Source: Betaproteobacteria bacterium | GTDB taxonomy: Bacteria > Pseudomonadota > Gammaproteobacteria > Burkholderiales > Usitatibacteraceae | Assembly: GCA_016708825.1 (NCBI GenBank) | Contig: JADJEZ010000010.1 | Span: forward strand, 62,001 to 126,000 | Direction: 5' to 3' | DNA length: 64,000 bases | Shown: one piece after another, positions 15,955 through 28,027 of the stretch | How the letters are laid out: each line of letters begins with the position of its first letter | How positions within the stretch are numbered: position 1 is the first letter of the stretch | Program-made: the position numbers and the translations under genes | Notes under the pieces: model-generated | What the model saw: the letters and a program-made list of their open reading frames with translations, nothing else | The model's database searches: none | What the model was told of the DNA's origin: nothing

Positions 15955-18096
15955 ATGCCCCGCAAGCTTTTCGTCACCACGGCGCTCCCCTACGCCAACG
16001 CCCCGTTCCACATCGGGCACATCATGGAGTACACCCAGGCCGACATCTGGGTGCGATTCCAGCGACTGCAGGGGCACAAGGTGCACTTCGTGTGCGCGGA
16101 CGACACCCACGGGGCGCCGATCATGCTCAAGGCCGAGGCCGAGGGCATCACCCCCGAGGAGCTGATCGGTCGCGTGGCCGAATCCCACAAGCGCGACCTG
16201 GCGCGCTTCGGCGTGAGCTTCGATCACTTCCACACGACGCACTCGGAGGAGAACCGCGCGCTCGCCGGCGAGATCTTCGCGGCGCTGCGCGAAGCCGGGT
16301 TCATCGCCTCGAAGACGATCGAGCAGTTCTTCGACCCGGTGAAAGGCATGTTCCTGCCCGACCGCTACATCAAGGGCGAATGCCCGAAGTGCGGCACCAA
16401 GGACCAGTACGGCGATTCCTGCGAGTCCTGCGGGGCCGTCTACACGCCCACCGAGCTGAAGAACCCCACCTCCGCGCTGACCGGCGCCACGCCGGTGATG
16501 AAGAAGTCGGATCACTTCTTCTTCCGCCTGTCCGACCCGCGTTGCGTGGAGTTCCTCAAGGGCTGGACGCAGGACGGCAAGCTCCAGCCCGAGGTCGCCA
16601 ACAAGGTGCGCGAGTGGCTCGACGGGGGGCTCAACGACTGGGACATCACCCGGGACGCGCCCTACTTCGGCATCGAGATCCCCGGCGCCAAGGGCAAGTA
16701 TTTCTACGTGTGGCTCGACGCCCCGATCGGCTACCTCGCCTCGCTCAAGAGCTTCCTGGACAGGAAGGGGCTCGACTTCGCCAAGTACGTGGCCGATCCC
16801 AAGGTGGAGCAGATCCACTTCATCGGCAAGGACATCATCTACTTCCACACGCTCTTCTGGCCCGCCATGCTCAAGTTCGCGGGCCGGAAGATCCCCGACA
16901 ACGTGTACGTGCACGGCTTCATCACGCTCTCGGGCGAGAAGATGTCGAAGTCCCGCGGCGTGACCGTGAGCCCGCAGAAGTACGCGGACCTGGGCCTGAA
17001 CCCGGAGTGGCTGCGCTACTACCTCGGGGCGAAGTTGAACGCCCGCGTCGAGGACTTCGACTTCAACCCCGACGACTTCCTCGCGCGGGTGAATTCCGAC
17101 CTGGTGGGCAAGTACGTGAACATCGCGAGCCGCGCGGCCGGGTTCATCTCCAAGCGCTTCGGCGGCAGGCTCTCGGACGAGGCGCTGTCGGCCGGACGGG
17201 AGCTGAAGCACAAGCTGCGCGGCAGTGTCGCCGCCCCGGTGCCCGACAACGAGGAGCAGGTTCCCGCGATCCTCTTCGAGGTCAGGAGCTTCGCCGACCA
17301 GATCGCCGCCGATTACGACGCCCGCGAATTCAGCAAGGCGATCCGGCAGGTGATGTTCCTCGCCGACCGGGTGAATCAGTACGTCGACGAGCAGAAACCC
17401 TGGGAGATCCCCAAGGAGCCCGGCCAGGAAGCCGCCCTGCAGTGGTTCTGCACCCTGTACCTGGAGCTCTTCCGCATCCTCACCATCTACCTGAAGCCCG
17501 TGCTGCCGCGGGTGGCCGAGGACGTCGAGGCCTTCCTCGGGCTGGCCAAGCCGATGACCTGGGAGGACGTCGCCAACGCCCTCAAGCCGGGGCACACGGT
17601 GCAGCCCTACAAGCACCTGCTGTCGCGCATCGATCCGAAGCAGATCGAGCAGCTGCTCGAGCCACCGGCCGAATCGAAACCCGAGGCTGAAAAGCCCGCC
17701 GCCGCGGAGGCGCCCGAGTTCCGGCTCGAGCCGGTAGAGCCGCCTCGGCCAGCGCCCATCCCGCCCGTGGGCGAGACGATCTCCATCGACGACTTCGGCA
17801 AGATCGACCTGAGAGTGGCGCGCATCGTCGACGCGGAACTGGTCCCGGACGCCGACAAGCTCCTCAAGTTGACGCTCGACATCGGCCTGGAGACGCGGAC
17901 CGTCTTCGCCGGCATTCGCTCGGCCTACACGCCCAAGGATCTCGTCGGGCGCCTTACGGTGATGGTCGCGAACCTCGCGCCCCGGAAAATGCGCTTCGGC
18001 GAGTCGCAGGGGATGGTGCTCGCCTCCGGCGACGGAAGTTCCATATACCTCCTCGCGCCCGACGCGGGGGCGACGCCGGGGATGCGCATCAAATAG
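15955..18096 (+). CDS. metG: Methionyl-tRNA synthetase
   Basis: A complete 713-residue class I synthetase charging tRNA-Met. HIGH is at residues 19-22, the zinc knuckle CPKCGTKDQYGDSCESC near 145-160, and KMSKS at about residue 330. An anticodon-binding helical domain follows, then a Pro/Ala/Glu-rich linker (about 565-595) and a C-terminal EMAP/Trbp111-type tRNA-binding OB fold that mediates dimerisation. Length and domain order are standard. The divergent apbC-metG arrangement is common in proteobacteria. Possible promoter elements (TTGACC and TACAAT) are present in the upstream 174 bp, but their spacing is not convincing. Confidence 0.97.
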   Translation: MPRKLFVTTALPYANAPFHIGHIMEYTQADIWVRFQRLQGHKVHFVCADDTHGAPIMLKAEAEGITPEELIGRVAESHKRDLARFGVSFDHFHTTHSEENRALAGEIFAALREAGFIASKTIEQFFDPVKGMFLPDRYIKGECPKCGTKDQYGDSCESCGAVYTPTELKNPTSALTGATPVMKKSDHFFFRLSDPRCVEFLKGWTQDGKLQPEVANKVREWLDGGLNDWDITRDAPYFGIEIPGAKGKYFYVWLDAPIGYLASLKSFLDRKGLDFAKYVADPKVEQIHFIGKDIIYFHTLFWPAMLKFAGRKIPDNVYVHGFITLSGEKMSKSRGVTVSPQKYADLGLNPEWLRYYLGAKLNARVEDFDFNPDDFLARVNSDLVGKYVNIASRAAGFISKRFGGRLSDEALSAGRELKHKLRGSVAAPVPDNEEQVPAILFEVRSFADQIAADYDAREFSKAIRQVMFLADRVNQYVDEQKPWEIPKEPGQEAALQWFCTLYLELFRILTIYLKPVLPRVAEDVEAFLGLAKPMTWEDVANALKPGHTVQPYKHLLSRIDPKQIEQLLEPPAESKPEAEKPAAAEAPEFRLEPVEPPRPAPIPPVGETISIDDFGKIDLRVARIVDAELVPDADKLLKLTLDIGLETRTVFAGIRSAYTPKDLVGRLTVMVANLAPRKMRFGESQGMVLASGDGSSIYLLAPDAGATPGMRIK

Positions 18097-18205
18097 GCGT
18101 CCGGTGGATCGGGCGCCCGGGCATGCGGTGCGCAAGGGCATTTTCCGGCGATCGGGCGCCGATCATCGGCCGGGAGTTCAATGAACGGCGGACCTCCTTG
18201 CAACC

Positions 18206-18580
18206 ATGGCCACGAGACGAATCCCCCTTGTCCCGCCCCCCTACGCGACCGACCGCGCGACGCTCGAGCGCGAGGTGGTGGTCGATGTGTTCCGCGCGAG
18301 CGGCCCCGGCGGGCAGCACGTGAACCGAACCGAGTCGGCGCTGCGGCTCACGCACCCGCCGTCGGGCGTCGTGGTGATCGCGCAGGATTCCTCCTCGCAG
18401 CACCGCAATCGCGACATCGCCTTCGAGCGTCTGTCCGAGCGGCTCGTGCGCCTGAATCACGTCCCGAAGAAGCGAGTCGCGACGAAACCCACGCGGGGCT
18501 CGCGCGAGCGGCGCATCGGGGAGAAGAAGCTGCGCGGCGTCACCAAGCGCGGCCGCGGACGGGTGGGCGGCGATGAGTGA
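18206..18580 (+). CDS. Peptide chain release factor-like protein (GGQ domain only)
   Basis: A 124-residue single-domain protein with the class I release factor signature GPGGQHVNRTESALRLTH, in which GGQ is the peptidyl-tRNA hydrolysis motif, followed by DSSSQHRNRDIAFERL. A basic C-terminal tail (KKLRGVTKRGRGR) could enter the mRNA channel of stalled ribosomes as in ArfB, but the sequence is closer to the short RF-like group than to canonical ArfB. No codon-recognition domain is present. A role in ribosome rescue is inference. The last 8 bp overlap acyP, so the two genes are probably co-translated. Confidence 0.82.
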   Translation: MATRRIPLVPPPYATDRATLEREVVVDVFRASGPGGQHVNRTESALRLTHPPSGVVVIAQDSSSQHRNRDIAFERLSERLVRLNHVPKKRVATKPTRGSRERRIGEKKLRGVTKRGRGRVGGDE

Positions 18581-18854
18581 GACGACCTGCCGTCGGCTTC
18601 GCATCCACGGCGTCGTGCAGGGCGTGGGGTTCCGCTACTCGCTCCAGCGCGAAGCGCTTCGCCTGGGCCTCGCCGGCTGGGTCCGAAACCGGCGCGACGG
18701 GACGGTGGAGGCGGTGGTAGCCGGCGAGGTCGCGGCCGTCGAGCAACTGCTCGCCTGGTCGCGCCACGGGCCGCCTTCGGCACGCGTCACGAAAGTCGAG
18801 GTCGCGGAAGAAAGCGGCAGCTTCACGGACTTCGAATCCCGCCCCACGGAGTGA
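18573..18854 (+). CDS. acyP: Acylphosphatase
   Basis: A 93-residue acylphosphatase that hydrolyses carboxyl-phosphate bonds of small acyl phosphates. The motif GVVQGVGFRYSLQREA contains the catalytic Arg (VGFRYS), and GLAGWVRNRRDGTVEAVV carries the catalytic Asn. Length and fold pattern are standard for the family. The start overlaps the end of the GGQ protein gene by 8 bp. The next gene, dnaE, converges on it across a 49-bp gap that contains an 11-bp perfect hairpin. Confidence 0.93.
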   Translation: MSETTCRRLRIHGVVQGVGFRYSLQREALRLGLAGWVRNRRDGTVEAVVAGEVAAVEQLLAWSRHGPPSARVTKVEVAEESGSFTDFESRPTE

Positions 18855-18867
18855 AGGCCGATACTGC

Positions 18868-18900
18868 GGCGTTCCCGCTGCCTGGCGTCGCGGGAACGCC
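18868..18900. terminator. Hairpin between convergent acyP and dnaE
   Basis: An 11-bp perfect inverted repeat (GGCGTTCCCGC paired with GCGGGAACGCC) with an 11-base loop fills most of the 49-bp gap between two convergent genes. There is no T-tract on either side, so it may act as a bidirectional barrier or with Rho rather than as a classic intrinsic terminator. Confidence 0.55.
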
Positions 18901-18903
18901 TCG

Positions 18904-22316
<3,413 letters not shown>

Positions 22317-22374
22317 TCGGGATTCTGCGAAGGAAAGCCCCGAAATTCTACACCCGGGCCCCTGTCCCGACGGG

Positions 22375-22827
22375 CTAGCGACGCTCCGCGAAGAAGCGCT
22401 TGAGGAGCGCGCCACACTCCCCGGCGAGCGTGCCGCCGACGAAAGCGGTCTGGTGGTTCAGCTTCGCCTCCGACGACAGGGACACGGCGCCGCCGCAGGC
22501 ACCCGTCTTCGGGTCTGCCGCGCCGAACACCACGCGCCCGATCCGGGCATGCAGCATCGCGCCGACGCACATCGCGCAGGGCTCGAGGGTCACGAAGAGT
22601 TCGCAGCCGCCCAGGCGGTAGTTGCCCAGTGCGGTGGCCGCCTCGCGAAGCGCGAGGATCTCGGCGTGCGCCGTGGGATCCATCGCCCCGATCGGCCGGT
22701 TTGCGCCGCGGCCGATCACCGCCCCGTCCTTCACGACGACCGCGCCCACCGGCACCTCGCCCGCCTGCGCCGTCGCCGCGGCGAGCGCGATTGCCTCGCG
22801 CATGAAGTCCTCGTCAGTGGAGGACAT
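22375..22827 (-). CDS. tadA: tRNA-specific adenosine-34 deaminase
   Basis: TadA converts A34 to inosine in tRNA-Arg(ACG). The 150-residue protein has the zinc and catalytic motif THAEILALREAA and the second zinc motif TLEPCAMCVGAM, and the typical start DEDFMREAIALA. ATG 22827 is chosen; a frame extension upstream lies inside the neighbouring gene. The start overlaps the end of the TPR-glycosyltransferase gene by 14 bp. dnaE begins 58 bp downstream of its stop on the same strand. Confidence 0.94.
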   Translation of the reverse strand: MSSTDEDFMREAIALAAATAQAGEVPVGAVVVKDGAVIGRGANRPIGAMDPTAHAEILALREAATALGNYRLGGCELFVTLEPCAMCVGAMLHARIGRVVFGAADPKTGACGGAVSLSSEAKLNHQTAFVGGTLAGECGALLKRFFAERR

Positions 22828-24613
22828 GGTGAGCTTCGTCCGTGGCCCGCAAACCACTTTGCCGGAGCCGCTCCGCCACCGCACGGATCACGCCCGCCCA
22901 GTCGCCGGGCGTAGGCTGGCGGAAGAGCCGCGCGCCCGGGTACCAGAGACTGTCGTCACGGTCGCGCAGCCAGCGCCAGTCGTGCGGCACGTGGGGCAGG
23001 AGTATCCACACGGGCTTGCCGAGGGCGCCGGCGACGTGGGCAACACTCGTGTCCACGGTCACCACGAGGTCGAGCGCCTCCACGAGCGCCGCGGTTTCCG
23101 CGAAGTCGGTGAGCTCTGCCGCGAAGTCGCGGAGGTCGGCGCGCTGCGCGAGGAGTGCGGAATCGGCATCGCGTACCTCCTTCTGCAGGCTGATCCAGTC
23201 GGCGCCGGGACCCAGGAGCGGCAGCATGTCCGCGAGCGCCATGCTGCGCCGGTCGTTGCGAAGACCCGTGCTGCCGCTCCAGGCGATGCCGACCTTCGCG
23301 AGGCTCCCCGCCCCGAGGCGCTCCCGCCAGGCCGCGGCGCGCGCAGGATCGGCGCGCAGGTACGGGACTTCCGCGGGCACGTCGGATACGTCGGTGCGGA
23401 ACGCGAGCGGCAGGCTCATGAGCGGACAGTGGAAATCGAGCGGCGGCAGCGCGGCGCCACTCGCCAGGACCTCCTCCGGCCCCTCGAGCGTGCGCAGGAA
23501 CTCCACGAGCGGCGCCTGGACCTCGAGCACCACCTTCGCGCCGCGACGCGCGACGAGTGCCGCGTAGCGGCAGAACTGCAACGTGTCGCCCAGCCCCAGC
23601 TCGCTGTGCAGGAGGATCGTGCGCCCCTCGAGGGCTTCCTTGCCCAGCCACAGCGGGGCGGGGATCTCGCGGCGCAGGCTGCTCCGCGACGCGAGGCGCC
23701 AGCGCCACTCGTACTCGTCCCAGCCGCGCGCGAACTGGCCGCGCGTGAGCAGCCCGTCGGCGAGGTTCCAGTGCGCAGCCGCGTGCATCGGGTCGAGCGC
23801 GACCGCCCGTTCGAAGCCGGCGACCGCCTCGTCCAGCCGCCCCAGTTCGCGCAGCGCATTGCCGCGGTTGTAGTGCGCGTTGGCGTCGGCGGGCTCGAGC
23901 GCGAGACTCCGGTCGCAGCTCTCGAGCGCCTCGGCGGGCCGGTCGAGGTCCAGGAGCACGATGGCGCGGTTGATCCACGCGCCAGGCGCGGCGGGATCCA
24001 GCGCGAGGGCCCGGTCGCAGCTTTCCAGGGCCTCGTCGAGCCGCCCGAGGTTCCAGAGGGCCACGCCGCGGCCGCTGAAGGCGCGCGCATAGCGCGGGTT
24101 GAGGGCGACGGCCTCGTCGAAGGCCGCGAGCGCCTCGACGGGGCGCTTGAGCTCCACGAGCGTAGTGCCGAGGTTGTGGCGCGCCTGCGCGTCCGAGGGC
24201 GCCAGTGCGACGGCGCGCTCGTAGGCCGCGAGCGCCTCCGCAGTGCGGCCCAACGCAACGAGCGCCACGCCACGATTGAAGTGCGCATCGGCGAAGTCCG
24301 CGCGCGCCTCGATCGCCCGGTCGTAGCTGGAGAGCGCTTCGGAAACGCGGCCCAGTTGCGCGAGCGCGACTCCCTGGTTGAAGTGCGCCTCGGGGTGGCG
24401 CGCGTTGAGGCGAAGGGCGGCGGCCAGCAGATTCACGGATTCCTCCGCCCTCCCCGTGCGCTCCGCCGCGAGGCCGAGCAGGTAGTACGCCTCGAACACG
24501 TTCGGGTTCGTCGCGAGGATGCCGCGTCCGACGCGCTCGACCTCGCTCCAGTGGCCGCGCTGGAACGCGTCGACCGCGTGCTGCAGGACCTGCGTGAGGG
24601 TTACCTTCGCCAT
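22814..24613 (-). CDS. TPR protein with C-terminal glycosyltransferase-like domain
   Basis: A 599-residue protein made of about nine tetratricopeptide repeats (roughly residues 10-300; units such as AHFNRGVALVALGRTAEAL recur every 34 residues) followed by a domain resembling GT41/GT9-type glycosyltransferases, with HSELGLGDTLQFCRY, KVGIAWSGS and a nucleotide-sugar-type C-terminal region VVTVDTSVAHVAGALGKPVW. Proteins with this architecture are common in proteobacteria; the substrate is unknown, and protein or flagellin glycosylation is a guess from related systems. No signal peptide, so cytosolic. It precedes tadA with a 14-bp overlap. Confidence 0.85.
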   Translation of the reverse strand: MAKVTLTQVLQHAVDAFQRGHWSEVERVGRGILATNPNVFEAYYLLGLAAERTGRAEESVNLLAAALRLNARHPEAHFNQGVALAQLGRVSEALSSYDRAIEARADFADAHFNRGVALVALGRTAEALAAYERAVALAPSDAQARHNLGTTLVELKRPVEALAAFDEAVALNPRYARAFSGRGVALWNLGRLDEALESCDRALALDPAAPGAWINRAIVLLDLDRPAEALESCDRSLALEPADANAHYNRGNALRELGRLDEAVAGFERAVALDPMHAAAHWNLADGLLTRGQFARGWDEYEWRWRLASRSSLRREIPAPLWLGKEALEGRTILLHSELGLGDTLQFCRYAALVARRGAKVVLEVQAPLVEFLRTLEGPEEVLASGAALPPLDFHCPLMSLPLAFRTDVSDVPAEVPYLRADPARAAAWRERLGAGSLAKVGIAWSGSTGLRNDRRSMALADMLPLLGPGADWISLQKEVRDADSALLAQRADLRDFAAELTDFAETAALVEALDLVVTVDTSVAHVAGALGKPVWILLPHVPHDWRWLRDRDDSLWYPGARLFRQPTPGDWAGVIRAVAERLRQSGLRATDEAHHVLH

Positions 24614-24670
24614 CCGTCAATTCTGCCCGCACGCGATTGCCCGCACCACCCCGGCCGATCGCCGCCCAAT

Positions 24671-26092
24671 TCAGCCGCCTTCCGCCGCGAGGCATTCCTC
24701 GAGGATCGCAAGCGCCCGGTCCATGTCCTCCGCCGTCGTGACCAGCGGCGGCGTGAGGGTGAGCACGTTGCCCATCGAGGTCTTGAAGGAAAGCCCGCGG
24801 TCCAGCGCGCGGTAGAGGATGCGCTCGGCCACCTCATGGGCCGGCTCGCGGGTGCCGCGATCGCGCACGAGTTCCACACCCATCAGCAGGCCGCGCCCGC
24901 GCACGTCGCCCACGAGGGGAAAGCGCGCAGGCCACTCCCGCATCCGTTCGAGCGCTCTCGCACCGACGCGCGCGGCATTGGCCACGAGGTCCTCGTCGTC
25001 GATGATGGCGAGCGTCTCGAGCGCGGCGCGGGCCGTCACCGGGTTCTTCTCGTGCGTGTAATGGCCGAACGCATAGTCGCCGGCGACGTCGAGCCCGTCG
25101 CGGCACACCGCGGCCGCGATCGGCAGCACCCCGCCGCCGAGCGCCTTGCCAACCACGACGATGTCCGGAACGATGCCGTCGTGCTCGGCCGCGAAAAAGC
25201 GCCCGGTCTTGCCCAGGCCCGTGGGAATCTCGTCGAAGACGAGGAGCGCGCCGAATTCGTCGCAGGCTTCGCGCACCGCCCTCCAGAAACCGGGCGGCGC
25301 GAGATAGGGCACGGCGCGGGCAGGTTCCGCCACCACCGCCGCGACGTCGCGCTCCCGCTCCAGGACGTAGCGCACCATCTTCGCGCAGGCAAGCGCGCAG
25401 GTCTCGAGCGGCGGCGCACCATCGGGCCCGGTGCGGTACCCGTAGGCGCAGCGATAGCACGCGAAAGGCGCCACGTGCTCGGCGCCGGTCGGAAGCGGGC
25501 CGATGGGCCCCGAGCGGAAGAGCGACTCGCCGCCGAGGGCCGATGCGCCGAATCCCGCGCCGTGGAACGCGTCCCAGAAGGAAATGGTCTTGAAGCGGCC
25601 GGTGGCGGCGCGTGCGACCTTGAGCGCGACCTCGATCGCATCCGATCCGCCGGTGGTGAAGAGCACCTTGCCGCCCGGGAACGGCGCGCGCGCCGCGAGG
25701 GCCTCGGCCAGGCGCACGCTGGTCTCGCACGTGAAGCGCCGCGGCGCGAAGGACAGTTCGTCCAGCTGGCGCTTTATGGCGGCGATGACGCGCGGGTGCG
25801 CGTAGCCCACGTGATGGACGTTGTTGCCGTGGAAGTCCATGTAGCGCCGGCCCGCCGTGTCCTCGATCCAGATGCCTTCGGCCTTTGCGATGGCATCGAG
25901 GCAGGGCGTGGAGACCGCCTGGCGCAGGAAGACCGCCGCGTCGCGATCCAGGAGCGCCCGCGTGGGGACATCGATGGCGCGTGCCTGCCACTCGGCCCGC
26001 CGCGAGGTGGTGTTGACGTCGCCCTCGCCGGGCGCGGGCGGAGGATTCTTCGGGGTCACGGATCGGCCTTCGACTGCGTTCGGGACCGCCAT
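24671..26092 (-). CDS. Class III PLP aminotransferase-fold enzyme
   Basis: A 473-residue fold-type I, class III protein. The PLP-binding features are GGSDAIEVALKVARAATG, FDEIPTGLGKTG (Asp contacting the pyridine N) and the Schiff-base Lys in VVVGKALGGGVLPIAA. The N-terminal MDFHGNNVHHVGYAHPRV and FAPRRFTCET are reminiscent of the hydroxy-aminoethylphosphonate ammonia-lyase group (PbfA), which has this fold but does elimination instead of transamination; no phosphonate genes are next to it, so this is a hint only. A cluster CYRCAYG...CALAC in the middle may bind metal. ATG 26092 is the start used; a GTG about 12 codons downstream is possible. Confidence 0.84.
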   Translation of the reverse strand: MAVPNAVEGRSVTPKNPPPAPGEGDVNTTSRRAEWQARAIDVPTRALLDRDAAVFLRQAVSTPCLDAIAKAEGIWIEDTAGRRYMDFHGNNVHHVGYAHPRVIAAIKRQLDELSFAPRRFTCETSVRLAEALAARAPFPGGKVLFTTGGSDAIEVALKVARAATGRFKTISFWDAFHGAGFGASALGGESLFRSGPIGPLPTGAEHVAPFACYRCAYGYRTGPDGAPPLETCALACAKMVRYVLERERDVAAVVAEPARAVPYLAPPGFWRAVREACDEFGALLVFDEIPTGLGKTGRFFAAEHDGIVPDIVVVGKALGGGVLPIAAAVCRDGLDVAGDYAFGHYTHEKNPVTARAALETLAIIDDEDLVANAARVGARALERMREWPARFPLVGDVRGRGLLMGVELVRDRGTREPAHEVAERILYRALDRGLSFKTSMGNVLTLTPPLVTTAEDMDRALAILEECLAAEGG

Positions 26093-26109
26093 GCTACCGC
26101 GCGGTGCCT

Positions 26110-26829
26110 TCAGGGAGCGCGACCCTCTCCCGCCTCCTCCTGCGTGCGGCCGTCGCGGATGTGATAGAGGCGGCGGAAGGTGGGAATGATTTTTTCGTCG
26201 TGGGTTACGACGATGATCGCCGCGCCGAACTTCACCGCCATGCCGTTGAGGATCCGGACCACCGTCAGCGCGCGTTCGCTGTCGAGCGGCGCCGTCGGCT
26301 CGTCGGCGAGGATGACGGGCGGGCGGTTGGCGAGCGCGCGTGCGATCGCCACGCGCTGCTGCTCGCCCCCGGAGAGCTGCGAGATGCGCGCGGCCGCCCG
26401 GTGCCCGACGTCGAGCGCCTCGAGCAGTTCCCGGGCGCGGCTCCGGGCATCCGCATTGCGGGCGCCCGCGAGCATGGGCAGCAGCGCCACGTTGTCCGTG
26501 ACGTCGAGAAACGAGATCAGGTAGGGCGCCTGGAAGATGAAGCCGATGCGGTCCCTGCGAAGGGCCCGGAGGTCGTCCAGCTTCCATCCCCCGTCGTATA
26601 TGGCCTCGCCGGATATCTCCATGCGCCCCGCCGTGGGCTCGATCACGGCGCCCAGGCACTTGAGGAGCGTGCTCTTGCCGGAGCCGCTCGGGCCGATGAG
26701 GCCCACCACCTCGCCGGGCGCCACCGTCATGTCGACCCCCTTCAGGGCATCGACCGCCGTGTCGCCGGACCCGTAGCGTTTGGTGAGGCCCTGGATGCGG
26801 ATTGCCGGCATGTCGTTCGCGATCGCCAT
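26110..26829 (-). CDS. ABC transporter ATP-binding protein (MacB/LolD type)
   Basis: A 239-residue ATPase subunit of the MacB/LolD/DevA type. Walker A GPSGSGKSTLLKCLG, the Q-loop in FIFQAPYLISF, the ABC signature QLSGGEQQRVAIARAL, Walker B VILADEPTAPLDS and the switch His in VVTHDEKII are all intact. It should energise the adjacent FtsX-type permease in an MacA/MacB-like export system. The start ATG 26829 lies 5 bp after the permease stop; ATG 26811 is an alternative. Last gene of the tetR-led operon. Confidence 0.93.
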   Translation of the reverse strand: MAIANDMPAIRIQGLTKRYGSGDTAVDALKGVDMTVAPGEVVGLIGPSGSGKSTLLKCLGAVIEPTAGRMEISGEAIYDGGWKLDDLRALRRDRIGFIFQAPYLISFLDVTDNVALLPMLAGARNADARSRARELLEALDVGHRAAARISQLSGGEQQRVAIARALANRPPVILADEPTAPLDSERALTVVRILNGMAVKFGAAIIVVTHDEKIIPTFRRLYHIRDGRTQEEAGEGRAP

Positions 26830-26834
26830 CGCCG

Positions 26835-28027
26835 CTAGCCCCCGATCGCCTCGGCCGGATCGACCCGCAGCGCCGCCCGGATCGCGACGATGCTCGCGAG
26901 CGCGCAGATCGCCATCACCGCCGCGAAGCCGCGCGCGGCGTCGCCGGGAAGCAGCAGGACGTATTTCGGGAACACCGGCGCCCACAGTCCCGCGACGATC
27001 CGTCCGACGGTGAACCCGATGAGCCCCAGGCCGAGGGCCTGCTGCAGGATCATGCCGCCGATGGTGGCGTCGGTGGCGCCGATGAGTTTCAGGACGGCGA
27101 TCTCGCGCACCTTGTTCACCGTGAGCGTGTAGATGATGAAGGCGACGATGGCCGCGCTCACCACCGAGAGGATCACGAGGAACATGCCGATCTGCCGGGC
27201 CGAGGTGGCGATCAGCTTCGCCACGAGGATCTCTTCCATCTGCGCCTTCGTGTAGGCCTGCAGGCGCTTCCAGCGGCGGATGTTCTCCGCCACCGCGTCC
27301 GCATCGGCGCCCTCCGCGAGGCGCACCAGCACGCTGTTCACCTGCCGGCTTTGTGCCTGGCTCGCCTGCACGGCCTCGAGAAGGCCCGGCACGCCGGGGC
27401 GGTTGAAGGCGGGATTGGCGGCCGTGCGTTCGCGCTCGTTCACGAGCGCGTCGTTGTCCTTGAGGAACTGGACTTCCTGCGCGTCCTTCAGGGGCACGAA
27501 GAGCATCGGGTCGCCGCTCGCCGAGACCATGCGCCGCGTGAGGCCCACCACCTCGTAGTCGTGGCGGCGGATGCGCACGCGCTCGCCGACTCGCATCCCC
27601 GTCTTTTCGTCGGCCACCGCCTCGTAGTGCCCACGCGTCACCGGGCGGCCCGCGATGAGGTGGCCGGGCTCTCCCGGCCTGCCGGGCTCGAATCCCACGA
27701 GCAACACGCGCGATTCCGTGCTGCCGCGACCCACCTGCATGGTGAGATAGGCCGCGTTGCCGGCGGCCGCGACGCCCGGCAGTCCGGCAATCGAGCGCAC
27801 GACGTCGTCGCGCAGGCTCGATGGTTCCGCATAGGGGCCCAGCGTTCCCTGCTGGACGACCCAGATGTCGGCGCCGCTTCCATCGATCAGCACCGTCGCG
27901 TCCTCGACCATGCCGCGATAGATGCCCGCCATGGACAGCGTCACGCCGATGAGCAGGCCGAGACCCACGCCGGTAAAGGCGAACTTCCCCAGCCGTTCAG
28001 GATGTCCCGGCCGGCGAGATTGATCAC
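26835..28027 (-). CDS. ABC transporter permease (FtsX/DevC type), interrupted by one frameshift
   Basis: An inner-membrane permease of about 397 residues. The N-terminus VINLAGRDILNGWG reads from GTG 28027, which overlaps the upstream adaptor gene as GTGA. At 27987-27990 a run of four C (G on the coding strand) breaks the frame; one more restores GWGKFAFTGVGLGLLIGV, the first membrane helix. A large periplasmic domain (about residues 45-270) and three C-terminal helices follow, including the motif YTLTVNKVREIAVLKLIGAT typical of FtsX permeases. It should pair with the ATPase and HlyD-type adaptor. The break is probably a sequence error in a homopolymer. Confidence 0.86.

Noticed and set aside
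22622..26164. A plus-strand open frame of 1180 codons
   Set aside because: It is the antisense shadow of the TPR protein and the aminotransferase in very GC-rich DNA; composition is not protein-like.
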